Shown piece by piece: positions 15,456-23,831 of a DNA stretch of 38,553 nucleotides. Positions within the stretch are counted from its first letter, which is position 1, and each line of letters begins with the position of its first letter. The translations under genes were made by a program, and so were the position numbers. Below the pieces are notes generated by a model that worked only from the letters and a program-made list of their open reading frames with translations, searched no databases and was not told the origin of the DNA. Source of the DNA: Amycolatopsis thermalba (GTDB lineage Bacteria > Actinomycetota > Actinomycetes > Mycobacteriales > Pseudonocardiaceae); contig NZ_PQHW01000069.1 in assembly GCF_003385215.1 (NCBI RefSeq), positions 1-38,553 on the forward strand. Reading direction: 5' to 3'.

Positions 15456-15519
15456 CAAGCGTCAATGTTATCGGATCGCGACCGAAAGAACCGCGCTGAA
15501 CTGGGCTGAGAACTTGTCG

Positions 15520-15549
15520 TTGACTTCGTGATCCAGCGCATAGTAGCGT
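15520..15549 (+). promoter_or_regulatory. Candidate promoter of the rhamnose operon
   Basis: TTGACT (15520-15525) is followed by TAGTAG (15541-15546, 15-base spacing) or TAGCGT (15544-15549, 18-base spacing). The pair lies just upstream of a LacI-type operator, so bound repressor would block promoter clearance. Confidence 0.45.
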
Positions 15550-15558
15550 CAGCGCGCC

Positions 15559-15577
15559 AGGTTTGTGAAACCTTTCA
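15559..15577. promoter_or_regulatory. LacI-type operator of the rhamnose operon
   Basis: Two overlapping perfect palindromes are present: AGGTTT-GTG-AAACCT (15559-15573) and TGAAA-CC-TTTCA (15566-15577). The second has the usual LacI-family half-sites TGAAA/TTTCA. The site lies between the candidate promoter and the first gene of the operon (start 15592). Confidence 0.7.
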
Positions 15578-15591
15578 TTTCGGAGGTCGCG

Positions 15592-17109
15592 ATGGTGCGG
15601 CAGGACCCGGGCGTTGTGCCCTTGCTGGAGGTCCGCGGCGTCACGAAGTCGTTCGGCGCGGTGGCCGCCGTGCAGGGGGTGTCGTTCCCCCTCCACTCCG
15701 GCGAGGCCCACGCACTGGTGGGCGAGAACGGCGCGGGCAAGTCGACCATCGTCAAGATGCTCGCCGGGGTCCACCGCCCGGACACCGGAACGCTGCTGGT
15801 CGACGGGCAGCCCGTCGAGTTCTCCTCCCCGGCCGACGCCAAGGCCGCCGGCATCGCGGTGATCTACCAGGAACCCACGCTGTTCCCCGACCTCACGGTC
15901 GAGGAGAACATCGTGATGGGCCGCCACCCGCGCAAGCGGCTGGGCATGATCGACCGCGGCGCCATCCGGGCCGAGGCGGAGAAGCTGTTCGCCCGCCTCG
16001 GCGTGCGGATCGACCCGGGCCGCCCGGCGCGTGGCCTGTCGATCGCCGACCAGCAGATCGTCGAGATCGCCAAGGCCCTCTCGGCCGACGCGCGCGTGCT
16101 GATCATGGACGAGCCGACCGCGGCGCTGTCGCTGGTCGAGGTCGAGCGCCTGTTCTCGGTGGCGCGCAACCTGCGCGACGAGGGCGCGGCGATCATGTTC
16201 ATCTCGCACCGCTTCGAGGAGATCACCGAGCTGTGCCAGCGCGTGACGATCATGCGCGACGGCAAGCACGTCTCCACCGATCCGATGGCCGGCCTGACCG
16301 TGGACGAGATGGTCCGCCGCATGGTCGGCCGTGAGCTGGACGCGTTGTTCCCCAAGCAGGACGTCACCCCGGGCGAGGTCGTGCTCGAAGTGGACGGTCT
16401 CACCCGGGAAGGCGTGTTCCGCGACGTCTCGTTCCAGGTCCGGGCCGGCGAGATCGTCGCATTCGCCGGCCTGGTCGGCAGTGGACGGTCCGAAGTGGTC
16501 CAGGCCGTGTTCGGAGTGGACGACCGCGACGCGGGAACCGTGAAGCTGCGCGGGAAGAAGCTCAAGCCGGGCTCGCCGCGCGCCGCGATGGCCGCGGGCA
16601 TGGCCCTGGTGCCGGAGGACCGGCGCCAGCAGGGCCTGGTCATGGACCTGTCCATCGAGCGGAACGTGACCCTGCCGCGCTCGGGCGCGCTGGCGAAGCT
16701 GGGTTTCCTGTTCGGCGGCAGCGAGCGCAAGGAGGCGCTGCGCTGGACCGGACGCCTCCAGACCAAGTACGGCCGCCTCGGCGACGCCGTGGGCACGTTG
16801 TCCGGCGGCAACCAGCAGAAGGTCGTGCTGGCCAAGTGGCTGTCGATGGCGCCGAGCGTCCTGATCGTCGACGAGCCCACGCGCGGCATCGACGTCGGCA
16901 CGAAGGCCGAGGTGCACCGGCTGATGTCGTCGCTGGCCGCGGAGGGCGTCGCGGTGATCATGGTGTCCTCCGAGCTGCCCGAGGTGCTCGGCATGGCCGA
17001 CCGCGTGCTGGTGATGCGTGAGGGCCGGATCGTCGCGGAGATCGGCCGCGACGACGCGAGTGAGGACTCGGTGATGTTCGCAGCGATGGGTCAGGGAGCG
17101 GCGGCGTGA
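15592..17109 (+). CDS. rhaT: Rhamnose ABC transporter ATP-binding protein
   Basis: This 505-residue protein is a duplicated sugar ABC ATPase of the RbsA/XylG type. The first half has Walker A GENGAGKST, a Q-loop IYQEPTLF and Walker B LIMDEP, but its signature is the family's variant LSIADQQ. The second half has the typical degenerate Walker A (GLVGSGRSE), a full signature LSGGNQQK and Walker B LIVDEP. ATG 15592 follows GGAGG. It energises import by the two permeases encoded next, and its stop overlaps the first permease start by four bases. Assignment to rhamnose comes from the operon. Confidence 0.93.
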   Translation: MVRQDPGVVPLLEVRGVTKSFGAVAAVQGVSFPLHSGEAHALVGENGAGKSTIVKMLAGVHRPDTGTLLVDGQPVEFSSPADAKAAGIAVIYQEPTLFPDLTVEENIVMGRHPRKRLGMIDRGAIRAEAEKLFARLGVRIDPGRPARGLSIADQQIVEIAKALSADARVLIMDEPTAALSLVEVERLFSVARNLRDEGAAIMFISHRFEEITELCQRVTIMRDGKHVSTDPMAGLTVDEMVRRMVGRELDALFPKQDVTPGEVVLEVDGLTREGVFRDVSFQVRAGEIVAFAGLVGSGRSEVVQAVFGVDDRDAGTVKLRGKKLKPGSPRAAMAAGMALVPEDRRQQGLVMDLSIERNVTLPRSGALAKLGFLFGGSERKEALRWTGRLQTKYGRLGDAVGTLSGGNQQKVVLAKWLSMAPSVLIVDEPTRGIDVGTKAEVHRLMSSLAAEGVAVIMVSSELPEVLGMADRVLVMREGRIVAEIGRDDASEDSVMFAAMGQGAAA

Positions 17110-18149
17110 ACGCGACGAAGGTGATGTCTCCCAAGATGAGCGGGCCGGCGCCCACAGCCCGCAGGTTCTCCCTCGGCGGCCTGTTCCGGGCACGCGAAGC
17201 CGGGATCGTCCTCGCGCTGGTCGCGCTGGTCGCGTTCACGGCGACGCAGAACGCGCGCTTCCTGTCCGCGCAGAGCATCCGCGACATCCTGCTCGGCACC
17301 GCGATCCTGGCCGTCCTCGCGGTCGGCCAGGCGACGGTGATGATCACCCGCAACATCGACCTGTCGGTGGGCTCGGTGCTCGGCCTGTCCGCGTTCGCGG
17401 TCGGCTCGCTGCTGCAGGACAACCAGGGCATGCCGGTGATCGCCGCGCTGGTCGCCGGTCTCGCCGTCGGCGCGGCGTGCGGCCTGGTCAACGGGGTGCT
17501 GGTCCGGTTCGGCCAGGTGCCCGCGCTGGTGGTCACCCTCGGCACGCTCTACGCCTTCCGCGGCGCGGCCTACTTCTGGGCCGGTGGCGAGCAGATCAAC
17601 GCCGACGAGCTGCCCGGCCACTTCCTGCGGTTCGGCAACTCCTCGATCCTGGGCATCCCGTGGCTGGTGCTGATCGCGGTGATCGTGCTGGTCGTCGCCG
17701 GGGTCGTGCTGCGCAACTACCGCGCGGGCCGCGAGCTGTACGCGATGGGGTCGAGCCCGCAGGCCGCCGAGCTGGCCGGGATCAAGGTCGGCCGCAACAC
17801 GATCGCCGCGTTCCTGGTGAGCGGCGCGCTCGCGGGGGTGGCCGGGGTGCTGTTCGCCGCCCGGTTCGGCACCATCGACGCCGCCGCGGGCAACGGCTAC
17901 GAGCTGAACGTGGTCGGCGCCGCGGTGGTCGGCGGGGTCGCGGTGTTCGGCGGCAGCGGCACCGTGTGGGGCGCGGGCCTGGGCGCCTTGCTGCTCACCG
18001 TCATCGGCAGCTCACTCGCCGTCCTCGACATCAACCAGTTCTGGCAGCAGGCCATCGTCGGCGCGCTGATCCTGCTCGCGATCGGCGCCGACCGGCTGGT
18101 CGCCGTCCGGGTCGCCAAGTCACTGAAGAAGAGGGATTCCCATGTCTGA
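17106..18149 (+). CDS. rhaP: Rhamnose ABC transporter permease 1
   Basis: This 347-residue membrane protein belongs to the RbsC/AraH branch of sugar ABC permeases (BPD_transp_2). It has about ten hydrophobic segments, the conserved MITRNIDLSVGSVLGLSA near the first third, TLGTLYAFRGAAYF and the coupling region ELYAMGSSPQAAELAGIKV. GTG at 17106 overlaps the ATPase stop (GTGA). It pairs as a heterodimer with the following permease, which it resembles but does not duplicate closely. Confidence 0.93.
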   Translation: MNATKVMSPKMSGPAPTARRFSLGGLFRAREAGIVLALVALVAFTATQNARFLSAQSIRDILLGTAILAVLAVGQATVMITRNIDLSVGSVLGLSAFAVGSLLQDNQGMPVIAALVAGLAVGAACGLVNGVLVRFGQVPALVVTLGTLYAFRGAAYFWAGGEQINADELPGHFLRFGNSSILGIPWLVLIAVIVLVVAGVVLRNYRAGRELYAMGSSPQAAELAGIKVGRNTIAAFLVSGALAGVAGVLFAARFGTIDAAAGNGYELNVVGAAVVGGVAVFGGSGTVWGAGLGALLLTVIGSSLAVLDINQFWQQAIVGALILLAIGADRLVAVRVAKSLKKRDSHV

Positions 18150-19128
18150 CAAGCGGCCGGCCTGGCTGTCCCGCCTGGCGAGCTGGGACGCCGCCGTCAT
18201 CGTGATCACGGTGCTGGTGCTGCTCATCGCCTCCGGGGCGGTGGAGAACTTCGGCAGCAGCCGCAACTTCACCTTCCTGCTGCTGGACCTGCTGCCGATC
18301 GCGCTGATCGCGCTGCCGATGACGCTGGTGATCGTGACCGGCGAGATCGACCTGTCGGTGGCGAGCACGCTCGGCCTCACCTCGGCCGTGATGGGCGACC
18401 TGTGGAACCGCGGGCTGCCGATCGAGACGATCATCCCGCTGTGCCTGGTGCTCGGCGCGGTGCTGGGCGCGCTCAACGGGTTCTTCGTGACCGTGCTGAA
18501 GCTGCCGTCGCTGGCGGTCACCATCGGCACGCTGGCGCTCTACCGCGGCCTGGCGTTCGTGGTGCTCGGCGACGGGGCGGTGGCGGACTTCCCGCGCGCC
18601 TACACCTCGTGGGTGACCGGCACGATCGGCGACGGCCCGGTCCCGAACATGCTGATCCCGCTGGTGGTGCTGGCCGTGGTGTTCGGCCTGGTGCTGCACG
18701 CGACCCCGGTCGGCCGGTCGGTGTTCGCCGCCGGTGCCGGTGAGCAGGCGGCGCGCTTCGCCGGTATCCGCGTGGGACGGCTGAAGTTCTGGCTGTACGT
18801 GGTCAGCGGCCTGGTCGCCGGCCTGGCCGGGGTGCTGTGGACGCTGCGGTACTCCAGTGCCCGCGCCGACAACGGACTGGGCATGGAACTGGCCGTCGTG
18901 GCGGCGGTCCTGCTCGGCGGTGTCTCGATCTTCGGTGGCAAGGGCACCCTGCCGGGGGTGCTCGCCGGGGTGGTCCTGCTGGCCACGCTGCAGAACGCGC
19001 TGCGGCTGCAGGACGTGTCGAACGAGGCGCTCAACATCGTCACCGGGGTGCTGCTGATCATCTCGGTGCTCCTGCCCAACATCGTCATCCGCTTCCGGGC
19101 TGCGCTGCGGCGCCGGGCGACCACATAG
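18142..19128 (+). CDS. rhaQ: Rhamnose ABC transporter permease 2
   Basis: This 328-residue permease is of the same family as the preceding gene, with VIVTGEIDLSVASTLGLTSA, TIGTLALYRGLAFV and VFAAGAGEQAARFAGIRV at the corresponding positions. Its ATG lies eight bases inside the end of the previous gene, indicating translational coupling. The C-terminus ends in a basic cytoplasmic tail (RFRAALRRRATT). Two distinct permeases are typical of rhamnose and autoinducer-2 type importers, whereas ribose-type systems usually have one. Confidence 0.93.
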   Translation: MSDKRPAWLSRLASWDAAVIVITVLVLLIASGAVENFGSSRNFTFLLLDLLPIALIALPMTLVIVTGEIDLSVASTLGLTSAVMGDLWNRGLPIETIIPLCLVLGAVLGALNGFFVTVLKLPSLAVTIGTLALYRGLAFVVLGDGAVADFPRAYTSWVTGTIGDGPVPNMLIPLVVLAVVFGLVLHATPVGRSVFAAGAGEQAARFAGIRVGRLKFWLYVVSGLVAGLAGVLWTLRYSSARADNGLGMELAVVAAVLLGGVSIFGGKGTLPGVLAGVVLLATLQNALRLQDVSNEALNIVTGVLLIISVLLPNIVIRFRAALRRRATT

Positions 19129-19145
19129 AAAGGCGAAAACGCCCC

Positions 19146-20213
19146 ATGAAGAGACGACTCCTCGCCGGTGCGGTGTCGGCAGCCCTCGTGCTGACGGTGG
19201 CCGCGTGCGGTGGCACGACGAAGAACGACAGCAGCTCCGCCGGTGCCGGTGGCGCCCAGCCGACCGCGCAGGCCGACCCGAACGCCCCCACCAAGGAGGG
19301 CGTGAAGATGGCCTTCCTGCCCAAGCAGCTCAACAACCCGTACTCGGACATCGAGGTCGGCGGCGGCAAGACCGCCCTGGACGAGCTGAAGGCCGAGTAC
19401 AAGCTGGTCGGCCCGAACGACGCCAGCGCCTCCTCGCAGGTCAGCTACATCAACACGCTGATCCAGCAGCAGCAGGACGTGATCGGCATCGCCGCGAACG
19501 ACCCGAACGCGGTGTGCCCGTCGCTGAACCAGGCCCGCAGCTCCGGCATCAAGGTCGTGGCGTTCGACTCCGACGCGGCCAAGGACTGCCGCGACGTGTT
19601 CATCAACCAGGCCACCACGCAGGGCATCGGCGAGCAGCTGGCGAAGATGGCGAGCGAGCTGGCCGGCGGCTCGGGTGAGATCGCCATCCTGTCCGCGACC
19701 CCGAACGCCACCAACCAGAACGCCTGGATCGAGGTGTTCAAGCAGCAGCTGGCCAAGCCCGAGTACGCGAACCTGAAGCTGGTGAAGGTCGCCTACGGCA
19801 ACGACGACGACCAGAAGTCGTTCCAGGAGGCCCAGGGCCTGCTGCAGTCGTACCCGAACCTGAAGGCCATCGTCGCGCCGACCACCGTCGGCATCGCCGC
19901 GGCCGCGCGCTACATCAGCTCGTCGGCCTACAAGGGCAAGGTCGCGGTGACCGGCCTGGGCACGCCGAACCAGATGCGCGAGTACGTCAAGGACGGCACG
20001 GTCACGAAGTTCGCGTTGTGGAACCCGGCCGACATCGGCTACCTGGCCGCCTACGCGGGTGTCGCGCTCGCCTCCGGCCAGATCACCGGCGCCCAGGGCC
20101 AGACGTTCAAGGCGGGCAAGCTCGGTGAGTACACCATCGGCGCGGACGGCGAGATCGTCCTCGGCCCGCCGACGGTGTTCGACGCGAGCAACATCGACCA
20201 GTACAACTTCTGA
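19146..20213 (+). CDS. rhaS: Rhamnose-binding lipoprotein of the ABC transporter
   Basis: This 355-residue periplasmic-binding-protein-like (type 1, sugar) lipoprotein has a lipobox LTVAAC (Cys21) followed by a Gly/Ser/Ala linker. The mature domain begins near KMAFLPKQLNNPY and has the typical IQQQQDVIGIAANDPNAV, VVAFDSDA and VAVTGLGTPNQM segments. It binds the sugar outside the cell and delivers it to the two permeases. The ribosome binding site is AAAGG some ten bases before the ATG. A perfect GC-rich hairpin follows the gene. Confidence 0.94.
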   Translation: MKRRLLAGAVSAALVLTVAACGGTTKNDSSSAGAGGAQPTAQADPNAPTKEGVKMAFLPKQLNNPYSDIEVGGGKTALDELKAEYKLVGPNDASASSQVSYINTLIQQQQDVIGIAANDPNAVCPSLNQARSSGIKVVAFDSDAAKDCRDVFINQATTQGIGEQLAKMASELAGGSGEIAILSATPNATNQNAWIEVFKQQLAKPEYANLKLVKVAYGNDDDQKSFQEAQGLLQSYPNLKAIVAPTTVGIAAAARYISSSAYKGKVAVTGLGTPNQMREYVKDGTVTKFALWNPADIGYLAAYAGVALASGQITGAQGQTFKAGKLGEYTIGADGEIVLGPPTVFDASNIDQYNF

Positions 20214-20218
20214 TGCTC

Positions 20219-20250
20219 CCCGGCCGGGCCGCACCGGCGGCCCGGCCGGG
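20219..20250 (+). terminator. Intra-operon hairpin after rhaS
   Basis: A perfect 14-bp GC-only stem (20219-20232 with 20237-20250) with a four-base loop ACCG follows the rhaS stop by five bases. It has no T-run, and the operon continues 20 bases later. It is more likely a partial terminator or 3'-end stabiliser, raising binding protein over enzyme levels, than a full stop. Confidence 0.6.
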
Positions 20251-20269
20251 TCTCCACCAAGGACGAACT

Positions 20270-20596
20270 GTGGCCCGATACTGCTTCTGCCTGCAGGTGA
20301 AACCCGAGCGGATGGCCGAGTACGCGCAGCGGCACCGCGCGGTGTGGCCGGAGATGCGGCAGGCGCTGACCGACACCGGATGGCGCAACTATTCGCTGTT
20401 CCTCCGCGACGACGGCCTGCTGATCGGCTACGTCGAGGCCGACGACCCGGACACCGCGCGGGCGGCGATGGCCCGCACCGAGGTCAACGCCCGCTGGCAG
20501 GCCGAGATGGCCGAGTTCTTCACCGGCCTGGAAGGGCGCGGCCCCGACGAGGGGTTCCAGTTGCTCACCGAGGTCTTCCACCTGGAAGGAAAGTGA
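20270..20596 (+). CDS. rhaM: L-rhamnose mutarotase
   Basis: This 108-residue protein interconverts alpha- and beta-L-rhamnose so that the isomerase receives its preferred anomer. It aligns with E. coli RhaM: RHRAVWPEM (residues 21-29) corresponds to RRHNPIWPEL and keeps the catalytic His at residue 22; NYSLFLRDDGLLIGYVE and NARWQAEM match the later blocks. GTG 20270 is chosen because AAGGA lies six bases upstream; the open frame to 20213 is mostly hairpin sequence. Its stop overlaps the start of rhaI (GTGA). Confidence 0.93.
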   Translation: MARYCFCLQVKPERMAEYAQRHRAVWPEMRQALTDTGWRNYSLFLRDDGLLIGYVEADDPDTARAAMARTEVNARWQAEMAEFFTGLEGRGPDEGFQLLTEVFHLEGK

Positions 20597-21768
20597 TCCC
20601 GTTGTCCGACCTGACCGCCGTGAAAGAAGCCCTGCGGGCTCAGCGGATCGAAACGCCTTCGTGGGCCTATGCCAACTCCGGCACGCGGTTCAAGGTGTTC
20701 CCGCAGCCCGGGGTGCCGCGGACGCCGGAGGAGAAGATCGCCGACGCGGCGAAGGTGCACGAGCTGACCGGCATCGCGCCGAGCGTGGCCCTGCACATCC
20801 CGTGGGACCGGGTCGACGACTACGGCGCTCTCGCCAAGTACGCGCGCGACCTCGGCATCGAGATCGGCGCCATCAACACCAACGTCTTCCAGGACGAGGA
20901 CTACAAGCTCGGCTCGGTCACCAACCCCGACCCGCGCATCCGCCGCAAGGCCACCGATCACCTGCTCGAGGCGATCGACATCATGGACGCCACGGGCAGC
21001 AAGGACCTGAAGTTCTGGTTCTCCGACGGCATCAACTACCCGGGCCAGGACGATCTGCGCACCCGCCAGGACCGGCTGGCCGCTGCCCTGCGCGAGGCGT
21101 ACGACCGGCTCGGCGACGACCAGCGGATCCTGCTGGAGTACAAGCTGTTCGAGCCCGCGTTCTACGCCACCGACGTGCCGGACTGGGGCACCTCGTACGC
21201 GCACTGCGTCGAGCTCGGTCCTAAAGCGACGGTGTGCATCGACACCGGCCACCACGCGCCGGGCACCAACATCGAGTTCATCGTCGCGTTCCTGCTGCGC
21301 CAGGGCAAGCTCGGCGCGTTCGACTTCAACTCGCGCTTCTACGCCGACGACGACCTGATGGCCGGCGCCGCCGACCCGTTCCAGCTCTTCCGCATCATGT
21401 GGGAGATCGTGCGCGCCGACGCGCTGGACCCGTCCTACGGCATCAACTTCATGCTCGACCAGTGCCACAACATCGAGGCGAAGATCCCGGCGATCATCCG
21501 CTCGGTGCTCAACGTGCAGGAGGCCACCGCGAAGGCCCTGCTGGTCGACAAGGCGGCCCTGTTCGCCGCGCAGCAGGCCGGGGACGTGCTCGGCGCCAAC
21601 GCCGTGCTGATGGACGCCTACAACACCGACGTGCGGCCGCTGCTGGCCGAGCTGCGCGAGGAGTCCGGGCTGGACCCGGACCCGATCGCCGCCTACCACC
21701 GCAGCGGTTACCAGGACAAGATCGTCGCCGAACGAGCCGACGGCCGGCAGGCCGGTTGGGGAGCCTGA
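20593..21768 (+). CDS. rhaI: L-rhamnose isomerase
   Basis: This 391-residue enzyme converts L-rhamnose to L-rhamnulose. It is a TIM-barrel isomerase of the type found in Streptomyces and Pseudomonas, distinct from E. coli RhaA. Conserved blocks include HIPWDR, NTNVFQDEDYKLGSVTNPD, WFSDGINYPGQDD, EYKLFEPAFY (metal-binding Glu), CIDTGHHAPGTN (metal-binding Asp/His), FNSRFYADDDL and MLDQCHNIE. GTG 20593 overlaps the mutarotase stop and has GGAAGG upstream; TTG at 20602 is an alternative. It is cytoplasmic. Confidence 0.95.
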   Translation: MIPLSDLTAVKEALRAQRIETPSWAYANSGTRFKVFPQPGVPRTPEEKIADAAKVHELTGIAPSVALHIPWDRVDDYGALAKYARDLGIEIGAINTNVFQDEDYKLGSVTNPDPRIRRKATDHLLEAIDIMDATGSKDLKFWFSDGINYPGQDDLRTRQDRLAAALREAYDRLGDDQRILLEYKLFEPAFYATDVPDWGTSYAHCVELGPKATVCIDTGHHAPGTNIEFIVAFLLRQGKLGAFDFNSRFYADDDLMAGAADPFQLFRIMWEIVRADALDPSYGINFMLDQCHNIEAKIPAIIRSVLNVQEATAKALLVDKAALFAAQQAGDVLGANAVLMDAYNTDVRPLLAELREESGLDPDPIAAYHRSGYQDKIVAERADGRQAGWGA

Positions 21769-21774
21769 ACCACC

Positions 21775-23811
21775 ATGACGAACAATCCCGCCGCCGAACT
21801 CATCCAGCGCAGCAACGCCCTGGGCGCCGACCCGCGCAACACCAACTACGCCGGGGGCAACACCTCGGCCAAGGGCAACGAGACCGACCCGGTCACCGGG
21901 CAGCCGACGGAACTGTTGTGGGTCAAGGGTTCCGGGGGTGACCTGGGCACGCTGACCGAGGCCGGGCTGGCCGTGCTGCGGCTGGACCGCCTGCGCGCCC
22001 TGGTCGACGTGTACCCGGGGGTCGAGCGCGAGGACGAGATGGTCGCCGCGTTCGACTACTGCCTGCACGGCCGCGGCGGCGCCGCGCCGTCGATCGACAC
22101 CGCGATGCACGGCCTGGTCGAGGCCACCCACGTGGACCACCTGCACCCGGACTCGGGCATGCTGCTGGTCGCCGCCGCCGACGGCCCGGCGCTGACCAAG
22201 GAGTGCTTCGGCGACCGCGTGGTGTGGGTCGACTGGCGCCGCCCCGGGTTCCAGCTGGGCCTGGACATCGCCGCGGTCAAGAAGGCCAACCCGCAGGCGA
22301 TCGGCGTGATCCTGGGCGGGCACGGCATCACCGCCTGGGGCGAGACGTCCGAGGAGTGCCAGAAGAACTCCTTGGAGATCATCCGGACCGCGGAGAAGTT
22401 CCTCGCCGAGCGCGGCAGCGCCGAGCCGTTCGGCGCGGTCGTGCCCGGGTTCGAGCCGCTGCCGGAGGCGGAGCGGCATGCCAGGGCCGCCGCACTCGCG
22501 CCGGTGATCCGCGGGCTGGCCTCGACCGACCAGCGCCAGGTCGGGCACTACACCGACAGCGACGTGGTGCTGGAGTTCCTGTCCCGGGAGAAGCTGCAGC
22601 CGCTGGCCGCGCTCGGCACGTCCTGCCCGGACCACTTCCTGCGCACCAAGGTCCGCCCGCTCGTGGTCGACCTGCCCGCGACCGCACCGCTGGAGGATGT
22701 CGTCGCGCGGCTGAAGGAACTGCACGAGGCCTACCGCGCGGATTACCGCGCCTACTACGAGCGGCACGCCACCCCGGACAGCCCGGCGATGCGCGGCGCC
22801 GACCCGGCGATCGTGCTCGTCCCGGGTGTCGGCATGTTCTCCTTCGGCAAGGACAAGCAGACCGCGCGCGTGGCCGGCGAGTTCTACGTCAACGCCATCA
22901 ACGTGATGCGCGGCGCCGAGGCGGTCTCCCGCTACGCGCCGATTCCGGAGAGCGAGAAGTTCCGCATCGAGTACTGGGCGCTGGAGGAGGCCAAGCTCCA
23001 GCGCATGCCCAAGCCGAAGCCCCTCGCGGGCCGCGTCGCGCTGGTGACCGGCGCCGGTTCGGGCATCGGCCGGGCCATCGCCGAGCGGCTGGCCGCCGAG
23101 GGCGCCTGTGTCGCGATCGCCGACCTCAACGCGGACGCGGCCGAGGAGGTCGCCCGCGGCATCGGCAACACCGACAAGGCGGTTTCCGTGGTCGCGAACG
23201 TCGTCGATGCCGAGGCGGTCGCAGCCGCGGTGGACGCGACGGTGCTGGCGTTCGGCGGCATCGACCTGGTCGTCAACAACGCCGGCCTGTCGATCTCCAA
23301 GCCGCTGCTGGAGACCACCGAGAAGGACTGGGACCTGCAGCACGACGTGATGGCGAAGGGCTCGTTCCTGGTCTCGCAGGCCGCGGCGAAGGCGATGATC
23401 GCGCAGGGCCTCGGCGGGGACATCGTCTACATCTCGTCGAAGAACTCGGTGTTCGCCGGCCCGAACAACGTCGCCTACGGCGCGGCCAAGGCCGACCAGG
23501 CGCACCAGGTCCGGCTGCTGGCCGCCGAACTGGGCGAGCACGGCATCCGCGTCAACGGCGTCAACCCCGACGGTGTGGTGCGGGGTTCGGGCATCTTCGC
23601 CGGGGGCTGGGGCGCGCAGCGCGCCGCGGTCTACGGGGTGCCGGAGGAGGACCTGGGCAAGTTCTACGCCCAGCGCACTATCCTCAAGCGCGAGGTGCTG
23701 CCCGAGCACGTCGCCGCGGCGGTGTTCGCGCTCACCGGCGGCGACCTGACGCACACGACCGGCCTGCACGTGCCCGTGGACGCGGGTGTCGCGGCCGCTT
23801 TCCTCCGCTGA
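21775..23811 (+). CDS. rhaEW: Fused rhamnulose-1-phosphate aldolase / lactaldehyde dehydrogenase
   Basis: This 678-residue bifunctional enzyme joins a class II aldolase (about residues 1-430) to an SDR (about 430-678). The aldolase half has NTNYAGGNTSAKG, the zinc site THVDHLHPDSG and GGHGITAWGE. The SDR half has TGAGSGIG, NNAG, a serine in ISSKNS and YGAAK. The first domain splits L-rhamnulose-1-phosphate to dihydroxyacetone phosphate and L-lactaldehyde; the second oxidises lactaldehyde to L-lactate, as shown for related RhaEW proteins. This product fits the lactate-oxidation genes downstream. The ATG follows the rhaI stop by six bases. The family is known in Bacillus, Chloroflexi and actinobacteria. 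Confidence 0.95.
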   Translation: MTNNPAAELIQRSNALGADPRNTNYAGGNTSAKGNETDPVTGQPTELLWVKGSGGDLGTLTEAGLAVLRLDRLRALVDVYPGVEREDEMVAAFDYCLHGRGGAAPSIDTAMHGLVEATHVDHLHPDSGMLLVAAADGPALTKECFGDRVVWVDWRRPGFQLGLDIAAVKKANPQAIGVILGGHGITAWGETSEECQKNSLEIIRTAEKFLAERGSAEPFGAVVPGFEPLPEAERHARAAALAPVIRGLASTDQRQVGHYTDSDVVLEFLSREKLQPLAALGTSCPDHFLRTKVRPLVVDLPATAPLEDVVARLKELHEAYRADYRAYYERHATPDSPAMRGADPAIVLVPGVGMFSFGKDKQTARVAGEFYVNAINVMRGAEAVSRYAPIPESEKFRIEYWALEEAKLQRMPKPKPLAGRVALVTGAGSGIGRAIAERLAAEGACVAIADLNADAAEEVARGIGNTDKAVSVVANVVDAEAVAAAVDATVLAFGGIDLVVNNAGLSISKPLLETTEKDWDLQHDVMAKGSFLVSQAAAKAMIAQGLGGDIVYISSKNSVFAGPNNVAYGAAKADQAHQVRLLAAELGEHGIRVNGVNPDGVVRGSGIFAGGWGAQRAAVYGVPEEDLGKFYAQRTILKREVLPEHVAAAVFALTGGDLTHTTGLHVPVDAGVAAAFLR

Positions 23812-23831
23812 CGCAGGAAGGACACATTCTG

